Shown: piece after piece, positions 1 to 6,082 of the stretch
Layout: the number at the start of each line of letters is the position of its first letter
Position numbering within the stretch: the stretch's first letter is position 1
From: Phycisphaerae bacterium
GTDB lineage: Bacteria; Planctomycetota; Phycisphaerae; Phycisphaerales; SM1A02
DNA: 6,981 bases
Assembly: GCA_002690755.1 (NCBI GenBank)
Contig: NZFT01000086.1
Location: 1-6,981 of the forward strand
Direction of reading: 5' to 3'
Translations under genes and position numbers: made by a program
Notes under the pieces: model-generated
Seen by the model: the letters and a program-made list of their open reading frames with translations, nothing else
What the model was told of the DNA's origin: nothing
Database searches by the model: none

Positions 1-270
1 AAGCGGTTCACGATCGTCGAGATCATCTGCTGTGCGATCACCACCCCGCTCCAGGTCGGCGCGGGCATCCTGATCGGACGCGGTCTGGCCGGGAGTTCAC
101 TCCCCAAGGTCCTGTTCACCACCTTCGGCGTCGTCGCCGGAATCATCGCGCTGACGGCACTGGCCAACTGGTGGCTCGCCAGCCGACGAAAGAAGACCGG
201 TCGAGCGCCGCGGGCGCGAGTCCGGTGGCTTCGCCCCACCAGCACACCCTTCGCCCCCTCCAACTCCTGA
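1..270 (+). CDS. C-terminal end of an integral membrane protein (5' truncated)
   Basis: Frame 1 is open from the first base to TGA at 268-270, giving 89 residues of a protein that begins upstream. Two hydrophobic stretches suit membrane helices: about residues 4-26 (IVEIICCAI at its start) and about residues 37-60 (VLFTTFGVVAGIIALTAL, ending in NWWLA). They are followed by a strongly basic tail starting SRRKK, which by the positive-inside rule should be cytoplasmic, and the protein ends in a Pro/Ser/Thr-rich stretch. The pattern fits the last hairpin of a polytopic transporter, flippase or permease, but too little is visible to name a family. The next gene starts 19 nt downstream on the same strand, so the two are probably co-transcribed. 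Codon third positions are G/C-rich, as in the neighbours. The reading frame is confidently coding; the function is unknown. Confidence 0.7.
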   Translation, partial: KRFTIVEIICCAITTPLQVGAGILIGRGLAGSSLPKVLFTTFGVVAGIIALTALANWWLASRRKKTGRAPRARVRWLRPTSTPFAPSNS

Positions 271-277
271 CCCTTTC

Positions 278-281
278 GGAG
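278..281 (+). promoter_or_regulatory. Ribosome binding site (GGAG) for the kinase-like/NDT-like gene
   Basis: GGAG lies 8 nt before the ATG at 290, the usual Shine-Dalgarno distance. It supports this ATG as the start. The site falls in the short gap after the stop codon of the membrane-protein gene. Confidence 0.6.
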
Positions 282-289
282 TCTCCAGC

Positions 290-1426
290 ATGCGTGCCAT
301 CGTCACCGGCCAGATCGGCGTGGACAAGAAGCCCTACCTCAAGGACGCGACCGCGCTCTCCGGGGAACGAGGCGAGAAGATCGACACCTTCCACGTCGGC
401 GACATGATGTACGCGGAGGCCGCGGACGTCCGATCCGGACGGATCCTCGACCTGCCCATCAGCCGCCTCAACTCCCTTCGTCGCGCTGCGTTCAAGGACA
501 TCATCGCCGCGACCCGGCCGATCGAGGAGCACCGCAACGTCATCGTCAACACCCACGCGACGTTCCGCTGGCATCATGGTCTCTTCAGCGCCTTCGACTT
601 CGATCAGATCCGGGCCCTCGCCCCGGACCTCTTCATCTGCCTCGTCGACAACGTCGAAGTGGTGCACCAGCGACTCCATCGTGAACACATCATCGACGCC
701 ACCCTCAAGGACTGCATGGTCTGGCGGGAGGAGGAGATCCTCGCCACGGAGCTGATGGCCGAGGCGATGGGATGCCGGAACAACTTCTACATCCTGAGCC
801 GGGGCCGCCACGAGGCGACGCTGGAGACCTGTGTTCGACTGGTCACGCGTCCCGACATGCGTCGCGTCTATCCGTCCTTCCCGATGAGCCACGTGGTCGA
901 CATGCCGGACGTGCTCGCGGAGATCGACGCGTTCCGAGCCCAGATCGCGGAGCACTTCATCGCGTTCGATCCGGGCGACGTCGACGAGAAGCTGCTGCTC
1001 GAGACCGCGATCGCCGCGGCCCGCGACGGCCGCGACTTCGTCGAGATCCCCCAGCACATGTTCGGATCCGCGAGCGAGAGCGAGGAACCGGTTCGGATCC
1101 CGACCCGCGAGGTCCTCGACATCGCGGGCGACATCGACGGCCAGATCTACATGCGGGACTTCAAGCTGGTCGACCAGTCCGACATGATCGTGTCCTACAT
1201 TCCGGAACTGCCCGGGGGCATTCCCGGACTCTCGAGCGGCGTGGAGCGCGAACTCCACCACGCCTTCGAACACACCAAGGAGGTCTACGTCGTCTGGAAG
1301 CCGAAGAAGAGCCCGAGCCCCTTCATCACCGAGACCGCGACCAGGATCTTCGGCAGCGTCGAAGAGGCGATGAACTACTTCGCGGACCAGGGCATGCTCG
1401 CGACTCGAAACCTCTTCGGCCACTGA
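290..1426 (+). CDS. Archaeal-adenylate-kinase-like domain fused to a nucleoside 2-deoxyribosyltransferase-like domain
   Basis: 378 residues, ATG start 8 nt after GGAG. Residues 1-185 follow the layout of archaeal-type adenylate kinases. A first strand leads into GQIGVDKK (7-14) where the P-loop should be. FHVGDMM (35-41) matches the kinase [FS]xxGDxM motif. A helix with LNSLRRAAFKDI follows, then VIVNTHATFRW (84-94) like the archaeal VDTHATIK motif, and LAPDLFICLVDNVEVVHQRL (110-129) like the PDxIxLxxxPxxxxxRR segment. The P-loop is degraded: the second glycine of GxGK is Asp12, and the Ser/Thr after Lys13 is Lys14, so normal ATP/Mg binding is doubtful. Residues about 190-375 look like the nucleoside deoxyribosyltransferase (NDT) fold: RRVYPSFPMS (191-200), FIAFDP (223-228), a strand with SDMIVSYIP (297-305), then SSGVERELHHAF (315-326) in the place of the catalytic-glutamate helix, with Glu321 (or Glu319) as candidate nucleophile, and EVYVVW. 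The substrate is unknown. It could hydrolyse or transfer an N-glycosidic bond of a nucleotide. It sits 11 nt before truA. Domain assignments are from motif recognition only. Confidence 0.72.
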   Translation: MRAIVTGQIGVDKKPYLKDATALSGERGEKIDTFHVGDMMYAEAADVRSGRILDLPISRLNSLRRAAFKDIIAATRPIEEHRNVIVNTHATFRWHHGLFSAFDFDQIRALAPDLFICLVDNVEVVHQRLHREHIIDATLKDCMVWREEEILATELMAEAMGCRNNFYILSRGRHEATLETCVRLVTRPDMRRVYPSFPMSHVVDMPDVLAEIDAFRAQIAEHFIAFDPGDVDEKLLLETAIAAARDGRDFVEIPQHMFGSASESEEPVRIPTREVLDIAGDIDGQIYMRDFKLVDQSDMIVSYIPELPGGIPGLSSGVERELHHAFEHTKEVYVVWKPKKSPSPFITETATRIFGSVEEAMNYFADQGMLATRNLFGH

Positions 1427-1437
1427 CGAACCATCCC

Positions 1438-2286
1438 GTGCCCCGCTATCGCCTACAGGTCGCCTACGAAGGCACCGCCTTCCACGGCTGGCAGCGACAG
1501 GTCCGCGAGGACGGCTCCGAACTTCGGACCGTCCAGTCGGCACTGCAGCGGGCGGTGTTCAAGACGGTCCGCGAGGAGACGCCGGTGACGGGGGCGAGTC
1601 GGACCGACGCCGGCGTCCACGCCATCGGACAGGTCGCCGCCTTCACCACGTCGCGATGCATCGACGTCGATCGCGTCTCGATGGCCCTCACCTCACGCCT
1701 GCCCGAGGACGTGCAGGTCACGCACGCCGAAGTGGCGGCCGACGACTTCGATCCGATCAAGGATGCGCGAAGCAAGTGCTATCGATACGACATCGCGTGC
1801 GCGCGTCCCCCACGGGCGTGGCCTCCCCTCTTCGACCGCCACGTCGTCTACCGCACCCCCTTCGAACTCCACCACGAACCGATGGCCCGGGTGGCCGCCC
1901 GGCTCGTCGGCGAGCACGATTTCAAGGGACTGGCACAGAAGCACCACGGCCGCGACAACACGGTCCGCACGATCCACGCCTGCACCGTGGATCGAATCGC
2001 ACCCGATCGGATTCGCATCGAGGTCGTGGGAAGCGGATTCCTCTACAACATGGTCAGGATCATCGCGGGCACGCTGCTCGAAGCGGGCCGAGGCCGGATC
2101 GACGAAGCCCGCGTCGACGAGGTGCTCGCGACGGGGAACCGCCGGCTCGCGGGCCAGACGCTTCCGCCCCAGGGACTCTGCCTGCGCTGGATCCACTACG
2201 GCGACACGCCGCTGCCACCGGGCTTTCCGGATCGACACCCCGGCTCGCGCTCGAACGAGCCACGATTCCGGGATCCGCAGTCATGA
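1438..2286 (+). CDS. truA: tRNA pseudouridine(38-40) synthase TruA
   Basis: 282 residues; family members are commonly 245-275. TruA isomerises uridines at positions 38-40 of the tRNA anticodon stem-loop to pseudouridine, in the cytoplasm. The N-terminus RYRLQVAYEGTAFHGWQRQ is the family opening. GASRTDAGVHAIGQVAAF (52-69) holds the catalytic aspartate, Asp57, in the RTDAGVHA motif. CYRYDI, DFKGLAQKHH and a GSGFLYNMVRIIAGTLLE block match the conserved C-terminal half, followed by AGQTLPPQGLCL. I chose GTG at 1438 because the family begins right there and the upstream in-frame stretch is the shadow of the preceding gene. No clear Shine-Dalgarno sequence precedes it, but the previous stop codon ends only 11 nt upstream, so reinitiation is plausible. 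About 20 residues after the usual end (GDTPLPPGFPDRHPGSR onward) form a Pro/Arg-rich tail. The stop overlaps the next gene's start as ATGA. Confidence 0.96.
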   Translation: MPRYRLQVAYEGTAFHGWQRQVREDGSELRTVQSALQRAVFKTVREETPVTGASRTDAGVHAIGQVAAFTTSRCIDVDRVSMALTSRLPEDVQVTHAEVAADDFDPIKDARSKCYRYDIACARPPRAWPPLFDRHVVYRTPFELHHEPMARVAARLVGEHDFKGLAQKHHGRDNTVRTIHACTVDRIAPDRIRIEVVGSGFLYNMVRIIAGTLLEAGRGRIDEARVDEVLATGNRRLAGQTLPPQGLCLRWIHYGDTPLPPGFPDRHPGSRSNEPRFRDPQS

Positions 2287-3455
2287 AGATCATGCACGTC
2301 TCGACCCGGCTGATCCTCGGGGGAAGCCAGGAGAACACCATCCTCTCCTGCGCCGGACAGGCGGACGACGGTCACGAGGTGCTGCTGGTGTTCGGACCGA
2401 TCGAGGGCCCGGAAGGCACGATGCTGCCCGCGGTCGAGGCGCACGGGGGCATCGTCCCCGTGGAGACCCCGGATCTCGTTCGCGAGATCTCGCCTCGTCG
2501 CGACTGGCGATGCCTCCGGAACCTCCAGCGACTCGTTCGCGAACATCAACCCGACGTGGTCCACACTCATTCCTCCAAGGCAGGCATCCTCGGACGCGAA
2601 GCGGCATGGCGTGAATCCGTGCCGGCGGTCGTCCACACGATCCACGGACTCCCCTTCCACCCGTACCTCGCGAAGTCGAAGAACGCCGTGTACATCGCCG
2701 CGGAGCGATGGTCGGCACGCAGATGTCACGCCATCGTCACCGTCGCCGACGCCATGCGCGACCAGGCCCTCGCCGCGGGCATCGGTCGATCGGAACAGTA
2801 CCGAACGGTACGAAGTGGAATGGTCGTCGAGCCGTACCTCGACGACTCGATCTCGATGCTCGAGACGCGTCGCAACCTCGGACTTCCCGAGGACGCCTTC
2901 ATCGTCGGCACCATCGCACGCCTCGCGGAATTGAAGGGGCACGATGACCTCATCGATGCCCTGTCACCGAAGATGCGCGAGGATCCGTCGCTGCACCTCC
3001 TCTGGGTCGGCGACGGATACTGGTCGGACCGCCTGCTGGGACGGATCCGCGAACTCGGACTGGGCGATCAGGTGCACGCGCCCGGCCTCGTTCCACCCGA
3101 ACGCATCCCGGAGTGGATTCGCGCGATGGACGTGCTCGCCCACCCGAGTTATCGCGAAGGACTCCCACGGGCCGTGGTGCAGGGCCTGCTCTCCGCGAAG
3201 CCCGTGGTCGCCCACGATCTCGACGGCGCGCCGGAAGTCTGCATCGACGAGGTCACCGGCCTGCTGGTCCGACCCGGCGACCACGAAGGCCTCGCCACCT
3301 CGATCGGACGACTCCGGTCCGACCCCGCGCTCGGTGTCCGCCTCGGTGCCGCCGGCCGCGAACTGGTCCGCGGTCCGTTCGACCATCGATCGATGGTGCG
3401 CGAACTCGAAGACGTCTATCGCGCGGTGCTGGAACGTCCGGAGCGATCCCGGTGA
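2283..3455 (+). CDS. GT4-family glycosyltransferase (GT-B fold)
   Basis: 390 residues, a normal length for GT4 enzymes, which move a sugar from a nucleotide-sugar donor to an acceptor with retention of configuration. The N-terminal acceptor domain shows KIMHVSTRLILGGSQENT (2-19), PDVVHTHSSKAGILGR (90-105) and VVHTIHGLPFH (116-126). The C-terminal donor domain shows VGTIARLAELKGHDDLI (208-224), where Arg213 and Lys218 are the usual phosphate-contacting pair. It then has WVGDG, APGLV, DVLAHPSYREGLPRAVVQ (283-300) and GAPEVCIDEVTGLLV. The EX7E motif is present as Glu292 with Gln300 in the second position. No signal peptide or membrane segment, so it acts at the cytoplasmic face. The ATG at 2283 overlaps the truA stop (ATGA), with only a weak GGGA 9 nt upstream, which suggests coupled translation. 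It does not resemble BshA in its N-terminal loop. Donor and acceptor are unknown; the neighbouring deacetylase and aminotransferase hint at amino-sugar chemistry. Confidence 0.9.
   Translation: MKIMHVSTRLILGGSQENTILSCAGQADDGHEVLLVFGPIEGPEGTMLPAVEAHGGIVPVETPDLVREISPRRDWRCLRNLQRLVREHQPDVVHTHSSKAGILGREAAWRESVPAVVHTIHGLPFHPYLAKSKNAVYIAAERWSARRCHAIVTVADAMRDQALAAGIGRSEQYRTVRSGMVVEPYLDDSISMLETRRNLGLPEDAFIVGTIARLAELKGHDDLIDALSPKMREDPSLHLLWVGDGYWSDRLLGRIRELGLGDQVHAPGLVPPERIPEWIRAMDVLAHPSYREGLPRAVVQGLLSAKPVVAHDLDGAPEVCIDEVTGLLVRPGDHEGLATSIGRLRSDPALGVRLGAAGRELVRGPFDHRSMVRELEDVYRAVLERPERSR
3440..3443 (+). promoter_or_regulatory. Ribosome binding site (GGAG) inside the glycosyltransferase end, for the exported protein
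   Basis: GGAG ends 8 nt before the GTG at 3452. It lies in the last codons of the glycosyltransferase gene and supports a GTG start overlapping that gene's TGA as GTGA. Confidence 0.6.
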
Positions 3456-5374
3456 AGCGCTGCGCACTCGGTGCGGCGATCGCGCTCGTGTTCCCCACGC
3501 ACGCGGCGTTCACCGGGCCCGTCGAGCCGGCCTCGAACCAGGCGGCGGACCGGGCTGCCGCTCCGCCGCTCGCCCGGTCGGCCACCATCGGTGAAACGAC
3601 GATCGTGCTCGACGACGTGATCGACCGTCGATCGCGGGAACTGGGGGATCCGCCGCCACCGGATTCGGATCGACGCGTCGTCCACGACGCCCGTCGCGGG
3701 ATTCGACGAATCACCGTCGAACTCGCCCTGCTGGGCCGGGAACGTGGAGACGCCTCCACCCTCGCCGGTTTCCACGCGATCCGGCTCGACGCCACGATGC
3801 GATCGATCGACCGACTGCTGGAATCCTTTGCCCGCCCCGGCACCCAGGCCGGTGAACCACCGGCGACGCTCCCGGAGCACGATCGCGCCGCAGCGATCAC
3901 TCGGCTCCGGGCCTTCAATCGGACCAGCCTCGATCTCCTTCGACGATCGGACACCGGCACGGTCGAAGGTCTCGATCGCACGCTGGCGACGATTCTGGCG
4001 CCGCTTCGCGACGTCTTCGGGCTGTTGAGGGGACATCCGCTCCAGAGTCGATGGCCGAGCGGATCCGAATCGCCCGTCGCGGACCGACCCGTGGCAACGG
4101 ATGCGAGCGACGCACGGATCGACGTCCGGGTGATGGCGATGCTCGATGCGTTCCGCATCGACCCGCCAGACGCCTCGTTCGACGTGACGATCCTCGAGCC
4201 CCTGCTGTCCACGATCCCTTTCGACCCGAACGCCCCCGAATCCGCCGCGACCTGGCGACGTGCCGCCGATGTCCTCGATTGCCTTGGGGAGGCTCGACAC
4301 GACGAGCGTCCGCTCGCGACCCGGACGCTGCGGTCGGTCCGACGAGATGCGATCGCCGGCAGACGAAAGGCCTTGCGACGACTCCAACGGTCACTGGAGA
4401 CCAGGGACGACTCCACCACGCCTGATCTTCGTGACGAGGACCTCGTTGATCTCCGACGGGCCACTGCGACGTTGATCGCCGTTCGACGGCTCGACGAGCT
4501 TGCGACCGGTCTCTCCAGCATGCACCCCGCGGCGACCCGGCAGGCCGAACGCATCGTCGGGTCCTGGGCACGTGGATTGAGCGATCCCCGCGAACGAGTT
4601 CGAACGCTCGATTGGATCGACCGGCTGGTCGGTGATCTCGACCGATATTCGGCGATCGATTTCGAGCGTCGACTCCGCGACCCAGACCCCTCGACGATCG
4701 AACTCGTCGGTGGCCGCACCCTCGAATTGTCGGATCGGATCGCGACGACCCGTCGCGGCTGGGTCGACGCCGTCATGAACGGCGACGCCGAAGGCCCCGC
4801 GATCGACGCGATGGAGCGCATCGCACGACTGGGGACGCTTCTCGAGAATCTGATCCCGTTGATTCCGACCGACGACCTCGCGATCCTCGATCTCGACCGG
4901 TCCGATCGATGGGGTGGCTGGTACGTCGATGCGAAGACGCTCGGATGGAGCGTCCGAACGCTGCTTCCGGGCGCCCGTCTCGTGGTGGGAACCGCGATCA
5001 CCGGCGATTCCGATCGATTCGAGCGCGAACTCACGACCCTCGAATCGCAAAGCCCGCTGGTCCGTCTCGCCGCTGCGGTCGCTCGACGCACTGAAGACAC
5101 GATGGCGACCCTGCCCGGAGGCGGGATCGCTACGATCGCGTCGTCGTCGATCCCGCCGACCCCGTCCGCGTGGGGTCTGAAACAACGGATCGCCCTTGCC
5201 GCCGCATGTCTCGGCATGGCCGAACTCGTCGCGATCCCGGCGGATTCCGGGAGCGACGCCCCGGACGGCATGACGACGCGAGATGATCTCGCCGACGCCG
5301 TGGCGGCGGCATGCGAGGCCCTGCTCGCCGAACTGAAGACCGACGCCCCCGTCGGCAAGGAGATTCGACCGTGA
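3452..5374 (+). CDS. Exported arginine-rich protein of unknown function
   Basis: 640 residues that I cannot place in a known family. The N-terminus (Met-)KRCALGAAIALVFPTHAAF has a basic start, a hydrophobic core and a THA/AAF cleavage region near residue 18-19, so it is probably a Sec signal peptide. Cys4 lies in the signal core and does not form a lipobox. A low-complexity Ala/Pro linker follows to about residue 42. The rest looks mainly alpha-helical with no further membrane segment. It is very rich in Arg (about 80) and poor in Lys (6, by hand count), with many DR, RR and RxxD pairs. A distinctive stretch is DRWGGWYVDAKTLGWSVRTL (485-504). No catalytic motif stands out. The GTG start is set by GGAG 8 nt upstream, the signal peptide directly after it and the GTGA overlap with the glycosyltransferase stop. 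High G/C at third positions and the tight overlaps on both sides argue that it is real, despite a long open frame on the opposite strand. Confidence 0.82.
   Translation: MKRCALGAAIALVFPTHAAFTGPVEPASNQAADRAAAPPLARSATIGETTIVLDDVIDRRSRELGDPPPPDSDRRVVHDARRGIRRITVELALLGRERGDASTLAGFHAIRLDATMRSIDRLLESFARPGTQAGEPPATLPEHDRAAAITRLRAFNRTSLDLLRRSDTGTVEGLDRTLATILAPLRDVFGLLRGHPLQSRWPSGSESPVADRPVATDASDARIDVRVMAMLDAFRIDPPDASFDVTILEPLLSTIPFDPNAPESAATWRRAADVLDCLGEARHDERPLATRTLRSVRRDAIAGRRKALRRLQRSLETRDDSTTPDLRDEDLVDLRRATATLIAVRRLDELATGLSSMHPAATRQAERIVGSWARGLSDPRERVRTLDWIDRLVGDLDRYSAIDFERRLRDPDPSTIELVGGRTLELSDRIATTRRGWVDAVMNGDAEGPAIDAMERIARLGTLLENLIPLIPTDDLAILDLDRSDRWGGWYVDAKTLGWSVRTLLPGARLVVGTAITGDSDRFERELTTLESQSPLVRLAAAVARRTEDTMATLPGGGIATIASSSIPPTPSAWGLKQRIALAAACLGMAELVAIPADSGSDAPDGMTTRDDLADAVAAACEALLAELKTDAPVGKEIRP
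5357..5362 (+). promoter_or_regulatory. Ribosome binding site (AAGGAG) for the PIG-L deacetylase
   Basis: AAGGAG ends 8 nt before GTG 5371 and 14 nt before the alternative in-frame ATG at 5377. The spacing favours GTG 5371, which overlaps the previous stop as GTGA. It is the strongest Shine-Dalgarno match among the gene junctions here. Confidence 0.7.
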
Positions 5375-6060
5375 ACATGCTCGTCGTCGGTCCGCATCCG
5401 GACGACCAGGAACTCGGAATGGGCGGAACGATCGCGAAGCTGGTCGACGCCGGCCATCACGTCACGCTCCTCGATCTGACCGACGGCGAACCCACGCCGC
5501 ACGGCTCACCGACGATCCGCGCCGAGGAGAGCGCCGCCGCCGCCTCGATCCTCGGGGTCGAGCGCATCATGCTGGGGCGGGAACACGGATTCGTGAATCG
5601 CGAGGTCGTGCATTCGGTCGCCGGTCGTCATGCGGTCGCGGGCGTGATCCGGACCCGGGAGATCGACTGGATCTTCTGCCCGGATCCCGTCGACGCCCAT
5701 CCTGACCACCGAGCCGCGACGCGGATCGTGGAAGACGCGCGATTCGATTCGAAACTGACCAAGACCGACATCCCGGGCGACCCCCGCCACCCGAGCCGGA
5801 TGATCTACTACTTCTGCACGCACCTGAAGACGATCCCGGATCCGTCGTTCCTGGTCGACACCACCGGCTTCCACGATCGGAAGCGGGACGCGGTCCTCGC
5901 CTACGCGAGCCAGTTCAAGGCCCACACGGGGAATCGAAGGATCGTCGACTGGCTGGATGCCCAGGCGACCTTCCTGGGCAGTCGGATCGGCGTCGAGACC
6001 GCCGAAGCGTTCCGCGTGATCGAACCGCTCGGTCTCACGTCCTTCGACGGCGTGATCTGA
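5371..6060 (+). CDS. PIG-L/LmbE-family zinc-dependent N-deacetylase, BshB1-like
   Basis: 229 residues. PIG-L/LmbE enzymes remove N-acetyl groups from GlcNAc-type sugars using a metal ion. The N-terminal motif GPHPDDQELGMGGTIAK (7-23) supplies metal ligands His9 and Asp12 and the probable general base Asp11. DAHPDHRAA (108-116) supplies the third ligand, His113. LLDLTDGEPTPHGSPTIRAE (33-52), MIYYFCTH (144-151), DPSFLVDTT (157-165) and the ILAYRSQF-like AVLAYASQF (174-182), then GSRIGVETAEAFRVIEPLGL (203-222), follow the BshB1 subgroup (GlcNAc-malate deacetylase of bacillithiol synthesis) closely. No signal peptide: cytoplasmic. It is the last gene of the operon, after the exported protein with a 4-nt GTGA overlap. 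No bshA-like or bshC-like gene is visible, so the true substrate may be another GlcNAc conjugate, perhaps made by the upstream glycosyltransferase. Family call is secure; BshB1 function is not. Confidence 0.93.
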   Translation: MNMLVVGPHPDDQELGMGGTIAKLVDAGHHVTLLDLTDGEPTPHGSPTIRAEESAAAASILGVERIMLGREHGFVNREVVHSVAGRHAVAGVIRTREIDWIFCPDPVDAHPDHRAATRIVEDARFDSKLTKTDIPGDPRHPSRMIYYFCTHLKTIPDPSFLVDTTGFHDRKRDAVLAYASQFKAHTGNRRIVDWLDAQATFLGSRIGVETAEAFRVIEPLGLTSFDGVI

Positions 6061-6082
6061 GCGGGGCCGCCCGAGTCAGATC
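6054..6082. terminator. Hairpin between convergent genes, possible two-way terminator
   Basis: GATCTGA (6054-6060) is the exact inverted repeat of TCAGATC (6076-6082). Inside, CGGG (6062-6065) can pair with CCCG (6070-6073) around the loop GCCG, leaving one unpaired base on the left and two on the right. That gives 11 pairs in 29 nt. Both stop codons lie within the outer stem, one per strand. Neither strand has a T-run after the stem, so it is not a classic intrinsic terminator; it may slow polymerase or protect both 3' ends. Confidence 0.45.

Noticed and set aside
772..1437. In-frame upstream extension of truA
   Set aside because: The extension lies in another frame of the preceding gene and is Arg/Gly/His-rich noise. 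The TruA family starts at GTG 1438.
143..1543. 466-residue open frame on the minus strand opposite the kinase-like/NDT-like gene
   Set aside because: It covers a plus-strand gene with recognisable family motifs. Its product is rich in Arg, Asp, Gly and Val with no motif, as expected for an antisense shadow in GC-rich DNA.
1656..2282. In-frame upstream extension of the glycosyltransferase
   Set aside because: It overlaps truA out of frame with Arg/Pro-rich shadow sequence. The conserved GT4 N-terminus starts at ATG 2283.
5311..5370. Earlier ATG for the deacetylase
   Set aside because: It would add about 20 basic residues absent from the family. The strong AAGGAG at 5357-5362 points to GTG 5371.
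3253..5502. 749-residue open frame on the minus strand opposite the exported protein
   Set aside because: It is longer than the sense gene, but it runs into both the glycosyltransferase and the deacetylase. Its product is Ser/Arg-rich low-complexity sequence. The sense frame has a signal peptide, ribosome binding site and matched overlaps on both sides.
2283..6060. Reading the locus as a bacillithiol gene cluster
   Set aside because: Only the deacetylase resembles a bacillithiol enzyme. The glycosyltransferase lacks the look of the BshA N-terminus and no BshC-like gene is present.
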